From Trematomus loennbergii (taxonomy: Eukaryota > Chordata > Actinopteri > Perciformes > Nototheniidae), in NCBI GenBank assembly GCA_012861695.1, contig JAAOOA010000060.1, positions 7,776,454 through 7,840,453 on the forward strand: a stretch of 64,000 nucleotides of DNA, read 5' to 3'. The notes under the pieces were generated by a model, which was given only the letters and a program-made list of their open reading frames with translations, ran no database searches and had not been told where the DNA came from. Shown one piece after another: positions 22,920 to 35,187 of this stretch. Within the stretch, counting starts at the first letter, position 1, and each line of letters begins with the position of its first letter. The position numbers and the translations under genes are program-made.

Positions 22920-22939
22920 GCACGCACGCACCACGCACA

Positions 22940-22978
<39 letters not shown>
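22606..22978. repeat. Two long (CA)n microsatellites
   Basis: CA tracts at 22606-22754 (with several CCA interruptions) and 22863-22978 (with a GCAC/CACG block near 22916-22940), separated by about 108 bp of unique sequence. A short CA run also lies at 23121-23148. Frames through them are not genes. Confidence 0.95.
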
Positions 22979-22979
<1 letters not shown>

Positions 22980-23116
22980 CCCGTTTACAGTATTGAATCC
23001 TCCAATTTTAAACATAAATTATACCATTAAAACTACACTCTTTGGGTCATAAACTCACTTTTTTATGTCCTTATCTCCTGCATGGCTTTTTAAACCCTAA
23101 ACTTACAGACCCTCCT

Positions 23117-23147
<31 letters not shown>

Positions 23148-23486
23148 GATGATTTATGATTATCTGGACCTTATCGTCTCCATGGTAATACTGGTCAACG
23201 GGACAGAAAGTGGGTGGAACCGCTGGTCGCCATAACAACGCAGCAGCAACAGAAAGTGAGTCAGAGAGCGACTCGCTGACTTCCTGTCACTGTGGGTTTC
23301 TGCAGAACCTGGAAAAGCTGACAAAAAACGCAGTAAGAAGGTACCAATAAAAGATCAAATTAAATACTTTTATTTAAACACAATAAGTTAAAATACCAGA
23401 TCTCACATGGGCGACTGTGGCTGCGAGGGAGTGTTTGATAACACTTTAATGATCAATAATTGTAAAACATATCATATATATTATTC

Positions 23487-24538
23487 TAGGGTGGTCCTTA
23501 GTGCCATGTACATTTTCAAATTCATTTATTTTAAGCTCCAACCACCGGAATTCGTTATGATAGACAAGAAAACTCTCCTGGTGAATTTTATTCAATTCCA
23601 ACAACATTTACCCCTCCCTCATCAACCTTGAAGTTTAGCCTCAGTAGGGTGGTCCTTAAGGTCGCATTCACACCTAATAGTCCGCTTCTCTGGTGCGCAC
23701 CAGGTGACAGTTTGTTTCATCGTTTCATTTTTCAGAAGGTTCGGTTTGCGTTCACACGGACAAAACTCAAACGGACTATAAACTTTAAACACAAATCATG
23801 TGCACAGAAATGCTGTTCAACCATTGGTCAGACATTAAGGGGGTAAAAACGCAAATCCTGGCAATTTCTACCGGAGCCTCCGCCATGGAGCTTCGGCAGG
23901 TTATTCTCATGCTGCTGTTAATCTGGAGATCAACAGACTCTAGTACATATGATTATATAATCAGACAACGTCCGTTAAAAAACATATAATGAGAGACGTT
24001 CTGCAGTCAGGAGTTCAGGTGTTCTTACTTTATGTAGTTGACGGAGCATTTTTACTTTACACACACTGTTCAACACTTAATTCTGCTTCACTCTTTAACT
24101 AAACAACCGCAGATGTCTTGAAAGACATTTCGCTAAAGATTTGGAAGACTTCCTGTGACTCGTAAATACAACGCTTCCTATGTTTTGGTGCGGACTGCGT
24201 TCACACCAGCGATGAACCGCTCCAGAGTTCACTTGCAAGCGGTCCGAGACCACCTCTTTTAGGCCGACCAGAGTCAGGTTGTTAAGTTCACTTCAGAGGA
24301 CTGACACAAACGCACCAAGCGGCTAAACGCACCAGGGTTCGATTCAACCGGACTATACAAGGCTGGTGTGAATGCGACCTAAAATTGAAAGTCAGAAAGT
24401 CTAAGCTCCAACCCCCAGAATTCATAAATGTTGTCAGATTGAGGAAAACATTCACCAGGAGAGTTTTCTTGACTAATAGAATGAATTCTGGGGGTTGGAG
24501 CTTAGACTTTCCGACTTTCAATTTTAAGGACCACCCTA
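23487..24538. mobile_element. Mutator-like palindromic MITE(s) with 9-bp target duplication
   Basis: The outer ends are TAGGGTGGTCCTTA and TAAGGACCACCCTA. The 9 bp atattattc flank both sides (23478-23486 and 24539-24547), and the uninterrupted target is visible at about 31065. A second TAGGGTGGTCC head lies at 23645. From there to 24538 the element, minus its own insertion, is a hairpin of about 170 bp with arms ctaagctccaacccccagaa and its complement. The 23487-23644 part is a diverged extra head. The 9-bp duplication suggests the Mutator superfamily, and there is no coding capacity. Confidence 0.75.
23660..24379. mobile_element. PIF/Harbinger-like MITE, 720 bp, TAA target duplication
   Basis: The ends are GGTCGCATTCACACC and GGTGTGAATGCGACC, a perfect 15-bp inverted repeat. 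TAA flanks both sides (23657-23659 and 24380-24382). A 3-bp TAA/TTA duplication is the rule for PIF/Harbinger elements. It sits in the left arm of the second Mutator-like hairpin. No transposase frame is seen. Confidence 0.85.
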
Positions 24539-24605
24539 ATATTATTCTGAAATGGACCAATCTGCACAATCACTACTTTTATTTTTGGTACTTCTCCCAC
24601 CTCTG

Positions 24606-25107
24606 ATTATCAGCCATTTCTTGGTTGAATCCATATCTTCGTTTATTCATCATATTCCAGCCCGACTTTGCAGACGCTGGAGATTTCCAGGATTAAACTC
24701 ATATAACTCCATAAATAGCCGGATGTGAGGGGGTCGAGTGTGCTGACCCCACATTAAGCTAACGGTACAACAGAGAGCCGTGAACTGATGGTCTGGTGCA
24801 GCGCCAGGAGAAGGAGCCGACAGACGAGCCATTGTTCAGCGGGAGGCCAAGGTCACAGCGGAGAGACAGGAGGGACGTAGTCTGCACTGAAGAACAACTC
24901 ATCTGCTGCAGAGTACACCCTGACAGGAAGTGTCACGCTGAGGGTAACAGAGCTGACAGACTGTATTCATTTTTAGTGAAAGGATTAAGAGTGGTGCAGG
25001 GGGGTCGCATTTATGTAGTGGTTCCCTCCAAAAACAAATGGGACTTTTCCATTAGATTTTGGATTATTGCTGTTTTGTTCAGCAGGATAATCTCAACATT
25101 TTAACAC
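24606..25107. other. No gene seen
   Basis: GC-richer sequence around 24770-24960 with short open frames on both strands and no recognisable protein. It is followed directly by a 72-bp array. Confidence 0.45.
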
Positions 25108-25665
25108 CACGTCACCACCGCTAAGCTAAAGGTGGCTAATGTTGGGCTATAAAGGAACTACAGCACGGTCACATGACTTCACGTCACCACCGCTAAGCTA
25201 AAGGTGGCTAATGTTGGGCTATAAAGGAACTACAGCACGGTCACATGACTTCACGTCACCACCGCTAAGCTAAAGGTGGCTAATGTTGGCTATAAAGGAA
25301 CTACAGCACGGTCACATGACTTCACGTCACCACCGCTAAGCTAAAGGTGGCTAATGTTGGCTATAAAGGAACTACAGCACGGTCACATGACTTCACGTCA
25401 CCACCGCTAAGCTAAAGGTGGCTAATGTTGGGCTATAAAGGAACTACAGCACGGTCACATGACTTCACGTCACCACCGCTAAGCTAAAGGTGGCTAATGT
25501 TGGGCTATAAAGGAACTACAGCACGGTCACATGACTTCACGTCACCACCCTAAGCTAAAGGTGGCTAATGCTGGGCTATAAAGGAACTACAGCACGGTCA
25601 CATGACTCCACGTCACCACCGCTAAGCTAAAGGAGGCTAATGTTGTGCTTGATGACGTTTAGTCG
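25108..25665 (+). repeat. 72-bp minisatellite, array 3 (about 7 units)
   Basis: Same unit and orientation as array 2. Several units lack single bases (ttggctata for ttgggctata; accaccctaag for accaccgctaag). It ends in the shared flank gatgacgtttagtcgtctca. Confidence 0.95.
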
Positions 25666-27182
25666 TCTCATCTAGACACTTGTTAGCAACCGCTGTATTT
25701 TAATCCACCAGTGGGGTATTTACTGCTGTCATTTGTAGTAAAGACATTAAAAACTGTGACCGTCATCATGAAAGTAGTGTTAGCTCTTTTACTATCAACT
25801 GGAGCCAGACACACAGGAACCATAAACCTGACTCATGGCTTCTTTGAAGGCGAGACGACAGACGACACGCCTCGTCTCACAGTCAGAGACACAGGGAGGA
25901 AAACACCACTTATACAGAATGAACCACTTCTCATTTACCGCCATTTCACATTTATTAGACTGGGGGCAGCTTTAAGAGCCTATTCCTGTCAGATAAGCAC
26001 CATTTCTGCTCACTATCACAAAAGCTAATGTTACATGATGTGTTACGGCTAAAAAAAAAAAAAAAATCAAAAAAAACTCAAAATAGACTAAGTTACCGAA
26101 TGTTGTGCAGGAGATTATCCTTTTTCCAGGCAATACTATCCTTTTGTGTAGTTAATTTGAACCAGTTTCAACAACAGTACAAAGAGAAACACACCTGTGT
26201 ATGTAATTAATATCCAATAAATAGCTGATTACCCTTTCAACGTCTCTAAAATACCTAAAATTAATGATACGGATAAATAAAAAAGCTGTGTTAAACTATC
26301 AAATAATATAAATCAATACACGCTCCAACAACATATTTTTATTAAGACGTATCTTATAACATTTTGAGCCATTTCTCATTTTCAATACAGTGAACTTTGC
26401 ACATTTCTGTACGAGTCACAAGCTTTTTTACAACTCTTTCATTTTTTAAATGTACAGGAGAGGGGGGGGGGGGTTGCAGGTGTGTTTCAGTGTTGTGTTA
26501 CTGTATGCACACATTCATTACATGGCTGAGTTGAATAATCGATTCTGATTGGGCTTTTCGGACAGTCCAGAGGTTGTTAATTGTAGCTAGCAGACCGTTG
26601 CTAAGGAGAACAGACCGTTGCTAAGGAGAAGAGACCGTTGCTAAGGAGAACTCGCTGCACATTATCCCTGCCTTAAAGGTCTCCTATTATACTATTTTTA
26701 GGCAGATATTATAGATCACAGATATATAAAAGCAATTTGTCTTATATTTTGTTGTATAACTTAACATTATATCTTGTAATCATTTATTGTTATTTTAGCA
26801 TATGTATATGTTTTATTTCTATAAATGATTTCTTAATTTTAACATTTTTTTTGCATTTTTGTATATTTAAATATCTCATAATTTTATTTTATTAGTTTGA
26901 TTGAATTTGTATTGTTTTTTTTAGTATATTAGTTTTTAAATAAGGGTTAGGGATATTCTTTAACATTTCTTATTTTTTCTTATTATTCCTTTTTAAGTAT
27001 GTCTATATTTAATTTAAACTCAACTCACTAAACAGATTCATACGCAATCAGTATTTTATACCCGCTTCATTCTATTTTAACTTATTTAATTTAATGTTAT
27101 TCTCTTTTCTCTTCATTTTAAATCGATTTAAATATCATTTGTTGATGTGTTTCTTTTGCATTTTATCTCAATGTGACTTACT
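25666..27182. other. Shared flank, then unassigned AT-rich sequence
   Basis: 25666-25735 is the flank common to the 72-bp arrays. After that I see no gene. There is a poly(A) run at 26050-26067, a G run at 26464, an X-box-like triplet (listed separately), a start of another TTAA-type element near 26671 (TTAAAGGTCTCCTATTAT) without a matching end, and very AT-rich sequence from 26690 to 27180. Confidence 0.45.
26591..26652. repeat. Three 20-bp units resembling RFX X-box sites
   Basis: The unit agaccgttgctaaggagaac occurs three times head to tail. Each contains GTTGCTAAGGAGAAC (second copy ends AAG) at 26597, 26617 and 26637. GTTGCT-N3-GAGAAC fits the RFX X-box consensus RYYNYY-N1-3-RRNRAC. 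This may be a bona fide cluster of sites or a chance property of a short tandem repeat. Confidence 0.45.
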
Positions 27183-27186
27183 TTAA

Positions 27187-27760
27187 AGGGGACCTATCAT
27201 GCAAAATGCACTTTTTGATGTCTTTTATACATAACTATGTGTCCCCGGTGTGTCGGGGAACTCACGCAGCGTCAGAAAATAAAACCCTTTCTCTTTTCCT
27301 CCTTACCCAAATCTTTTAAAAATGGGGGTACAACGAGCGGATACAGATTTGCTGCCGATATGACGTAATTTCGGATGGTGGACCCACAGAGAGTTGCTAT
27401 CAGAAACAATGCCTGACGTGTTTTGGACGTAATCTGGTATTTGTTTACATTAGCAAGCATGGCTAACACTCAGAGCTAACCTCTACTGGAGAGCATGTGT
27501 TTACCCAGTACCCAAATCCGCATTTCTCTAACAGCTGGAATAGAGGGATATGAGGGATTTCTAAAAGGCATGATCTGTTTGGTATTTTTAGCAAAACACA
27601 TCATAGACATTTTTTATATATTTGTATTACATTACATTACATGTCACTTGTTAGACGCTTTTATCCAAAGCGACTCAGTACTGTGGGCAATCCCAACAGG
27701 AGCAATTGTATACATCTGAGACCTATAATATATGCCTTAAAATAGCATGATAGGTGCACT
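27187..27760. mobile_element. TTAA-family element 2 (AGGGGACC type), copy 1, with LINE-tail insertion
   Basis: TTAA lies on both sides (27183-27186 and 27761-27764). The ends are AGGGGACCTATCATGC and GCATGATAGGTGCACT. Copy 2 at 60280 shares ends and interior (tatgtgtccccggtgt, gatctgtttggtatttt). At about 27631-27718 it contains attacattacattacatg...gacgcttttatccaaagcgact, the 3' end of L2-type LINEs, absent from copy 2. A truncated LINE therefore inserted into it. Confidence 0.8.
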
Positions 27761-27764
27761 TTAA

Positions 27765-28838
27765 ATCACCTTGTGTTGAAACTTGCTTTACCTGACGGTG
27801 TGTTACTGTATGCACCATCACACACTTATCAGACTCCATCAGTGTGTGTTAGATGAAGGTGAAGGAGATTTAGAGGAAAGTATCAGCTGTTCTCTGAGCT
27901 CTGAGCTTAGAGCTGCTTACTGTGGAGTCGGTATGAGGAACTGGGAGACTGGTTTGAACTGGTTCGTGTGTGCAGGATAAACCAGTTCCATGCATGAGTA
28001 AACTCTGCAGCACGCCTCATGTATGATGGGATGGTCACGGCAGAAAATAGAGAAAGCTGCAGAGGAACAAAGGAGGATAAATCTACTGCTCTGGCGTCTA
28101 TTCTGAGGTTAAATGTGATTATTAAACTACAGAAACGTGAGAGATAAGAGGGAAATGGAGAGGTTAGATTAAATTAATCACATGTTATCTTTAATCACCC
28201 ATTTTTACAAGTAACACATTTGTACTGGGGGTTTTACAGTTTGTACGGAACAACAATATGAATGACAGTGTAAAAAACAAGACAAATACAATAGAAATGT
28301 GATGCTGTATTTGTTGTGGTAATGACAATAAATCCTTCAAATAAATGACATGGTCACAGGGCATACATAACAAGATAAGAATCCAGTTCAAACTCAAAAC
28401 ACATTACATTAATACTTTTACAATCCTCATTCAGAGCTTGTGAGTTCATCTTCAAGCCGTTTGCAGCATTTCTCCAAGCAATATTATATAGCAGAAGGAC
28501 AAAAGAAAACATGACTTCTTCTCCTCCCTGTGTTATTCTGCAGACAACGAGGAGTGACTGCACTATGAAAAGAAAATACAAACAAAACAACCTGAAGAAA
28601 GACTTGAGGATTAACGATATGACAGAGGAAAACAGAGAAGATGGATGTCTGTATGTGCAATGTTACATATTTACAACGTGATTACAGTATTCCCGGCAAC
28701 ACAACATCTGTTTGGTTCTGAAGTCGAGTGTGTTTACACCGTCAGGAACATTTCAGCCTCCATTCATCCTCCTTTTGTTTGGATTCGTGCAGTTAATTTG
28801 GATGATATAATTCACTGGATGACACACTCCCTGTTTTT
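27765..28838. other. No gene seen
   Basis: Unassigned sequence with ordinary composition. No recognised repeat or exon. Confidence 0.4.
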
Positions 28839-29282
28839 CTAAGCTAATGTTGGGCTATACAGGAACTACAGCACGGTCACATGACTTCACGTCACCACCG
28901 CTAAGCTAAAGGTGGCTAATGTTGGGCTATAAAGGAACTACAGCACGGTCACATGACTTCACGGCACCACCGCTAAGCTAAAGGTGGCTAATGTTGGGCT
29001 ATAAGGAACTACAGCACGGTCACATGACTTCACGTCACCACCGCTAAGCTAAAGGTGGCTAATGTTGGGCTATAAAGGAACTACAGCACGGTCACATGAC
29101 TTCACGTCACCACCGCTAAGCTAAAGGCTAATGTTGGGCTATAAAGGAACTTCAGCACGGTCACATGACTTCACGTCACCACCGCTAAGCTAAAGGAGGC
29201 TAATGTTGGGCTATAAAGGAACTTCAGCACGGTCACATGACTTCACGTCACCTCCGCTAAGCTAAAGGTGGCTAATGTTGGG
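28839..29282 (+). repeat. 72-bp minisatellite, array 4, left part (about 6 units)
   Basis: Same family and orientation as arrays 2 and 3. One unit lacks ggtg/gtgg (aaaggctaatg near 29126). The array is cut at 29282 by a solo LTR and resumes at 29703. Confidence 0.95.
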
Positions 29283-29702
29283 TGTTACGTTCCCTACTGG
29301 GCTAGGGAACCAAAGGGAAGTAACAAAATATAAATGACCAGGCGAGAGAAAAAGGAGAGGAAGCTGATCTGTGAAGCCACAAGATGGTCTTTTAATGGAC
29401 AAAAGAAAAAGGGCTCACCAGCCAACTTGCAAAGTAAACTAAGATAAACTAGGACACAAATATACACTGGAGCACATCTCCTAATAATTAACGAAACACA
29501 GGTCTCACACAGAGACACCATGCTGCACACATGCAGCCAGAGGAGACGGAGAGGGCCACTGCAGCCTTCCTCAGGTCCTTTAAGGAGGCCCTGATTGGGG
29601 ATTGGGAGCACCTAGGGTTAGAGGCTGCACCTGGAGACAATCAGGGAGAGAGAGACACACACAAAAGCACACACACACAAGCACCCACTACGGCACGTAA
29701 CA
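29283..29702. mobile_element. Solo LTR of a retrotransposon, 420 bp
   Basis: It begins TGTTACGTTCCC and ends GGCACGTAACA (TG...CA with inverted ends). It is flanked by a perfect 5-bp duplication, ttggg, at 29278-29282 and 29703-29707. A 5-bp duplication with TG/CA ends is typical of Ty3/gypsy-type and retroviral-type LTRs. No internal region is present, so an intact element was reduced to one LTR by recombination between its two LTRs. It differs from the LTRs of the gypsy element at 39772-48154. Confidence 0.85.
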
Positions 29703-29830
29703 TTGGGCCACCACCGCTAAGCTACAGGCGGCTAATGTTGGGCGTGATGACGTTTAATCGTCTCATTTAGACTCTTGTTAGCAACCTCTGTTTTTAAATC
29801 CTCCAGTGGGGTATTTACTGATGTATTATA
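29703..29830 (+). repeat. 72-bp minisatellite, array 4, right end and shared flank
   Basis: A partial unit (ttgggccaccaccgctaagc) resumes after the solo LTR, followed by the family flank gatgacgtttaatcgtctca ... gtggggtatttactg. Confidence 0.85.
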
Positions 29831-30130
29831 TGTCGTAGAACAAAATGTTAAAATCTCTTCAGCTTGTGTTAACCACAGACCTCATTTCAAGATAACAACT
29901 AAAAACACATTCAGAAAACCATTGACTTCCAGACCAGGGGCCGAAAGGGATCAACTGCTGATGCTAGTGACTCATTTCAGGGTTTAGGACTTATTCCTGC
30001 GCCTCTCTTTTAAATATCAATGTTCCCTTTTTGCAATTCATAGCCAACATTCCTGTATCGATGCATCTGAGTGTGTTCCACAGCCTGATGTGATATGGAT
30101 CTGAGCCTGCAGGGAAATTGGAAAAATCCT

Positions 30131-30291
<161 letters not shown>

Positions 30292-30648
30292 GAAGGTCAG
30301 ACAGACTGCAGAGTCTCTGGCAGGACTCCAGTTTACTCTGATGTACTTCCTGTGTTTTCACTCAATAAAGTCACACTTCTGCACGGAGGACAGTCACGCT
30401 AACTCTCAAAAAGCTCATAGAGTTTTAACAACACAAATAATTACTTGTGCACTGGTTTAACTTTGTCAGTGTGTGTCCAAACATGTCTTAGCTCCAGTGG
30501 TGGAGTGTAATAAAGTACATGTTCACAAGTAGGCCTACGGTACTTTCTTAGGTGCTTGTACCACATTTCAGAAGCAAGTATTTTTACTTTTTACTGTTTG
30601 TTTAATAACTTATCAATGTTTTTACTTGACGTATGTTGTTGCTCTTTA

Positions 30649-31268
30649 CAGAGGTGGTAAGTACTAAGTAGATTTACTCAAGTACTGCACTTTCCATTTT
30701 ATGTTACTTTGTACTTCTACTCCACTACAGTTCAGAGGTACATGGTGTACTTCTACTCCACTACAGTTCAGAGGTACATGGTGTACTTTTACTCCACTAC
30801 AGTTCAGAGGTACATGGTGTACTTCTACTCCACTACAGTTCAGAGGTACATGGTGTACTTTTCCTCCACTACATGTATTGAATACCTTTAGTTACTTCAC
30901 AGATGTGGATGAATGATGTGAAATATAATCAAGTGTTAAATCAGACTTTAGTTCCACCTGGAGTAAATCCACAAGCTACCCTGCAGTATACAAAGTCATT
31001 CAACTAGCTGCACCTTTACCAGCTTTGAGAACACTTTCATGATCAATCATTATAAAACATATCATATATATTATTCTGAAATGGACCAATCTGCACAATG
31101 ACTACTTTTACTGTCGCTACTTTAACTATATTTTGATGAGAATACTTTTCTACTTTCACTTGAGGAACATTTTGAATGCAGGACTTTTACTGTAACAGAG
31201 TATTCCTACACTCTGGTACTTCTACTTTTACTCAAGTACAAGATCTGAGTACTTCTACTTTTACTCTT
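30649..31268. mobile_element. AGTA-family element, copy B
   Basis: It starts CAGAGGTGGTAAGTAC, followed by four 35-bp units (30715-30860). The unique core at 30880-31100 is the reverse complement of copy A 4548-4770. Short 33-bp-type units follow at 31210-31265. The right terminus is missing; the sequence stops in acttttactctttt. This copy gives the uninterrupted target sequence that dates the insertions in copy E. Confidence 0.75.
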
Positions 31269-31269
31269 T

Positions 31270-32136
31270 TATGTGAACCCTTTATTCCTGCTCCTTTGGT
31301 CCAGTTCTGTTTTTCAGAAGAGTGTGAAAGTCTGCTGATCAGATGTTTAACATGAAGAGAGCGCTCTCTACTGGAGCTTTTGTAAAGTGCAGGTGTGAAA
31401 CAGGTGATCCTAATAACACTAACGATGGCTGCTTTATACTCACTGACAGGGCAGCGTTAAGTGGGGCAACAGTGAGCAAAACAAACAATTATCTATGTGA
31501 AGTAAAGACAGTTGGTCTTGACAGGGATCCGTTCAACTCATGACACAACTAGTAGGTCTTTAATGATAATATTTGGCTAGGAATTGTGCTTTTCTGACAT
31601 CTATGTGTAGCTGATTTTGAGATAAACACAAATGGACGCCTGGAGACAAAATGTGGTCGTACGTCAAGGAAAGATTGAATGGACAATGACAAAGGATATT
31701 CAGTGTGATGTAGAGAGGTTTGTACATGTACTTTTAATACACTGTTATATTTGCAAAACTGTAGCTTTCTTTGACATTTAAGTTACGGTTTAAAAGAAAA
31801 AGAAATAGAAAATTCTGCATATTTAATGGGTAAATAAGCAATACTGTTTATAGAGATTTGATTTAATTGTTTGATGTAATTTGCGGTTTTACGTCTGTTG
31901 TTTATGTCATTTATGTAAAATGTGTTTTCTATTTGTATTGTTTTGTAGAAGAGTTTCTGAACATCAATGTGAAACACCTAGTTAGATAAAGTGTCAAAGA
32001 GGCTCTATTTATTTCTGCTTTTTTAGGTGTTCTTTCCCTGCTAGGTTTTAGTGCATGTGAATGGTCTGCAAAGGCACAAATGCCTGTTTTCCCTCCAGAG
32101 GGGGTTTCTCTCTCTCCCTCAAGAGCTTTATGAACA
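31270..32136. other. No gene seen
   Basis: Mostly unassigned. About 32040-32075 matches the repeat unit near 13675 (ggttttagtgcatg...aatggtctgcaaagg). Confidence 0.45.
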
Positions 32137-32140
32137 TTAA

Positions 32141-33217
32141 CCTGTTAAGCCCTGAGTTAAATTAATAATCTTTTTTCTCAAAGTAATGATAAACCTGTGA
32201 GTTGGATGTAGAAAAGTCAGAATCAATATAGATGTTTTTTATTTTAAAGAAAATTCAGATTTTACATAGTAAAAAACTGTAAATTATAGTGTCCGTCCAA
32301 ACATTCTTTTTTACTTATAGTGAAAACCACCCTTGGATGATGGTAAGGTAGACTAAAAGCTTTAGGAATCCAAAGTACAACATATAATAAGTACCCTGTA
32401 TCAAGATTGATGCAAAACAAGTGACATTTGACCTTTTTAGAGAGATTTAGCAAAAAGAAACCACTTCTGGGGTCATTTGGGTGGATTTCCATATCTCTGG
32501 CTTCCCTTGCTCGATTTTGATGGTTGACACCTCTTTCTGACCGTTAGAGCCAACAGAATCGAAGGGGGAGTCCCCCACACACGTTGTGAAGAGAAAAGGT
32601 GGGGGCTTCGCGCATGTAATTTTCCATCAGAGTGAACCTATCTCTAGCTTTGACATCTGGAAACGGAAAAGCAGTTTTAATGCTTATGGATTATCAGAAA
32701 TCATTTCAAAGGGACACAGACACATTAGATTAACCTATGGATTAACTTCAGCAGCGTTTTTTCGTTTTAATGCCATTGAAGACCACTTTGGAGACTACAG
32801 AGCCAAGGTAAAAATGTTAGCATTTTTAGCTACCTAGTGTCACCTGTTTTGATGTCCGTTTTTGCTTATAACGTCGCAAATACGTATAATTCAGTGGTAA
32901 TGTCGGTGTCAATCGTTCTGTGTCACCTCACGATGTGAAACGATGTGTTGGATGTGGTGAAATAATAATAAGGTTTGTGAGTGATTTTCGGTGCAGTAAG
33001 GTGTTAGCATTTTTCGCTCGTTGCTAATTCAGAGGCTCAGTGTTAGCATTGTGGGTTTTCTTTTGAAAAAAAAAAAAAAGATCAGTTAGATGAGTTTCTT
33101 CTCGTTACATGGATATAAAACATTCATAGTTTTATTAAATGAACATGCCCTCAGACACTGTTTCCTGCAAGATGTTGCGGCAGTGCCCCGGTACTGGGGT
33201 CTCTCGGGCTTAACAGG
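32141..33217 (-). mobile_element. TTAA-family element 1, copy 3, reversed (1077 bp)
   Basis: It begins CCTGTTAAGCCC after a TTAA (32137-32140) and ends GGGCTTAACAGG at 33217. The right flank reads aagt, so the second TTAA has been lost. The interior is the reverse complement of the other copies (aagtaccctgtatcaagat, aaaaccacccttgg). Most of 32600-33210 is absent from the short copies. Confidence 0.8.
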
Positions 33218-33415
33218 AAGTGAAATAGATTGATCCAAGATAGCAAAGTGCACACTAATACTGAGCTGGTATATAAAGCCAAGTCATTCATTCAAAAACA
33301 AATATTTGATCTTTCATGTGACTTCACCAATTTTAAACTACACTTGGTAAGTTGTTCAATATTTTCTAACTTATCCGACCATAGTTTTTATTTTATTTGT
33401 TGTATATATGTATAG

Positions 33416-33814
33416 TGTTGGGGAAATATTTTCCAAGGCCCCTAACTTTGACCCAGTTTATCAGTTCATTCTGTCCTGACTGAGCACACGCACCTGTAAC
33501 CTTGGCTGCTGTGCTCTCAGTGTTTTGTCTCCCTGTTCCTGCCTGTTGGCGTCAGCTGATAGAGGTGTTATGATTCTATATTGCTTGCACAATGTTGATT
33601 ATTCTCTCTGAACTAGCTAAATACACGGGTCTGTGGGGTAGAGTTCATCAGAATTGACGTGGCAACTCTACCGTGAAGTCAGAACCTCTGGCTCTTGGAC
33701 TTGTTTTGTGAATTCTCCGGCTGAAGCTCCTAATAAACCATCAGTGTTTGCCATCAAAGCTCCAGCTCACCCTGTGTCTCCTTCCTGAGATGTGACTCTC
33801 ACTGCATTGCTACA
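33416..33814 (+). mobile_element. Possible solo LTR, about 399 bp
   Basis: It starts TGTTGGGG and ends TTGCTACA. It holds a late AATAAA (ctcctaataaacc) about 100 bp before the end and a pyrimidine-rich ending, as in LTR U3-R-U5 layouts. No 5-bp target duplication is visible, so boundaries and identity remain uncertain. Confidence 0.35.
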
Positions 33815-33819
33815 CAGAA

Positions 33820-34990
33820 GTTTCTCCCACATATAGTATTATTAGATATTTGAAGGATTTGGTTGGAATTATTGAGTGGTTTTGATGCAACTACAAGAAA
33901 ACCCTGCATTTGAAACATGGTCGCTCCAACCTTGCTGTTGTTGTCAGGTACATTTTCCAGGTTGGCTGGACAGGTTTATTTACCTGATACAGTACAGTGC
34001 TAAAAAGTCAACTGTACATAAAAAACTGAGATCCTGTTTGAGTGTGACACACATCTTAACGGTTCAGACTGCATTTGGTGCTTAAGACATCGTAAAGAAT
34101 AGTTTTAAGCTGCGCGAGTGGATGTATTTTACTGAAATGCACCTTGCTAATCATATGAAACTTCTTCCTTTAATAATCCACAGGCCTTCTATCCCCTTTC
34201 TATCAAAAAAGCTGATGTTTTCCAAAGCAGTTCGTAGCTTTTGTACCGGGAGAGTTTCATGTCCATCCAAGCCGTCGAACTGTCAGTCACGCAGTAATTA
34301 TCCTCCATATTTGCAGAATAATATAGACACAGTGTCAGAGCCATGGCAGATGTGTACAAAGCTGCCAAACAAACAATGTGTGAGCAGGCGAGGTGAGTCC
34401 ACACATTTTATTACCCTGGAGCTAAACCCCCCCCCCCAGTAAAGCCTTTTATAGCATCTTTTTTCTGCACGCTGTCCGATTCAAGAATTCACTCCGGCAC
34501 CAAAGTAAAGAGGAGACATTAAAGTGTAATAGAGAGCAAAGAGTCAACACTTTCCGTTTCAATTTGCCTCCCTATATCGTTTACCACCTCTGCAAAGATC
34601 GCGCTGAGTCGACAAAGGTTGATTAATCCACACATGACGGCCCACAAACTCCACAATCTCAGCTCGATTTTAATACTAAATGAGCGTGGAGAAGGCGTGA
34701 TGGAGCGCTAACATGCTGAATCTGTAAGGCTGTACAGGAAGAAATACACGCCCTGCTCAAGAAGGGATTTAAACTCTCACTCAAAATCTTTTATGAGGCA
34801 CAAGATGCAATCAATCACATCAAACTTTCACTGAACATACACACATTCAAGAAATCTGCTTAATGTAGTAGTACTATGGGCGTGGGTTACGTTCTGAAAT
34901 TAATTGCACAAGAGGGTAATCTTCACCGTATGATGTGTTAATGTTTAACTCTCCACTACAACCTTTAATGCCTGCAATTAATCCGCTTTG
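33820..34990. other. No gene seen
   Basis: Unassigned. Short frames on both strands (for example 34122-34442) show no domain. A C9 run lies at 34428. Confidence 0.4.
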
Positions 34991-34999
34991 GACCGAGAC

Positions 35000-35187
35000 A
35001 CTCCCTGAGTTACATGAGAGCTAACAACACTCAGCAGACTTCATCACTACCGAGAGACGGACTGAAAAACAGACGATCAGATTCACCTTCAGACCAAACT
35101 AACAACTTCCTCTGAGTTCAGTACAGGAGAGAAAAGGGAAACTACAACACTGGCTGCTTCAACCTGCTGACACTCAACACTCTGAAG
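35000..35187 (+). other. Probable 5'UTR exon of the TRIM gene
   Basis: The region ends ...cactctgaag followed by the donor GTGAGT at 35188. A matching acceptor (tgtgttttcag) lies at 36542-36552, just before the TRIM start codon. Fish TRIM genes commonly have a non-coding first exon of this kind. The exon's start is not defined by the sequence. Confidence 0.4.

Larger units (their letters stand above)
23435..24605. mobile_element. AGTA-family element, copy E, split by nested insertions
   Basis: The left part at 23440-23486 (cactttaatgatcaat ... catatatattattc) and the right part at 24548-24605 (tgaaatggaccaatctgc ... cttctcccacctctg) join into the sequence that is continuous in copy B at about 31030-31100. 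The right end is the CAGAGGTGGG terminus in inverted form. The separating 1052 bp are the Mutator-like insertion listed next. Confidence 0.75.

Noticed and set aside
33416..33814. Endogenous retrovirus
   Set aside because: Only an LTR-like segment without a target duplication or any internal region is visible; kept as a low-confidence solo LTR.
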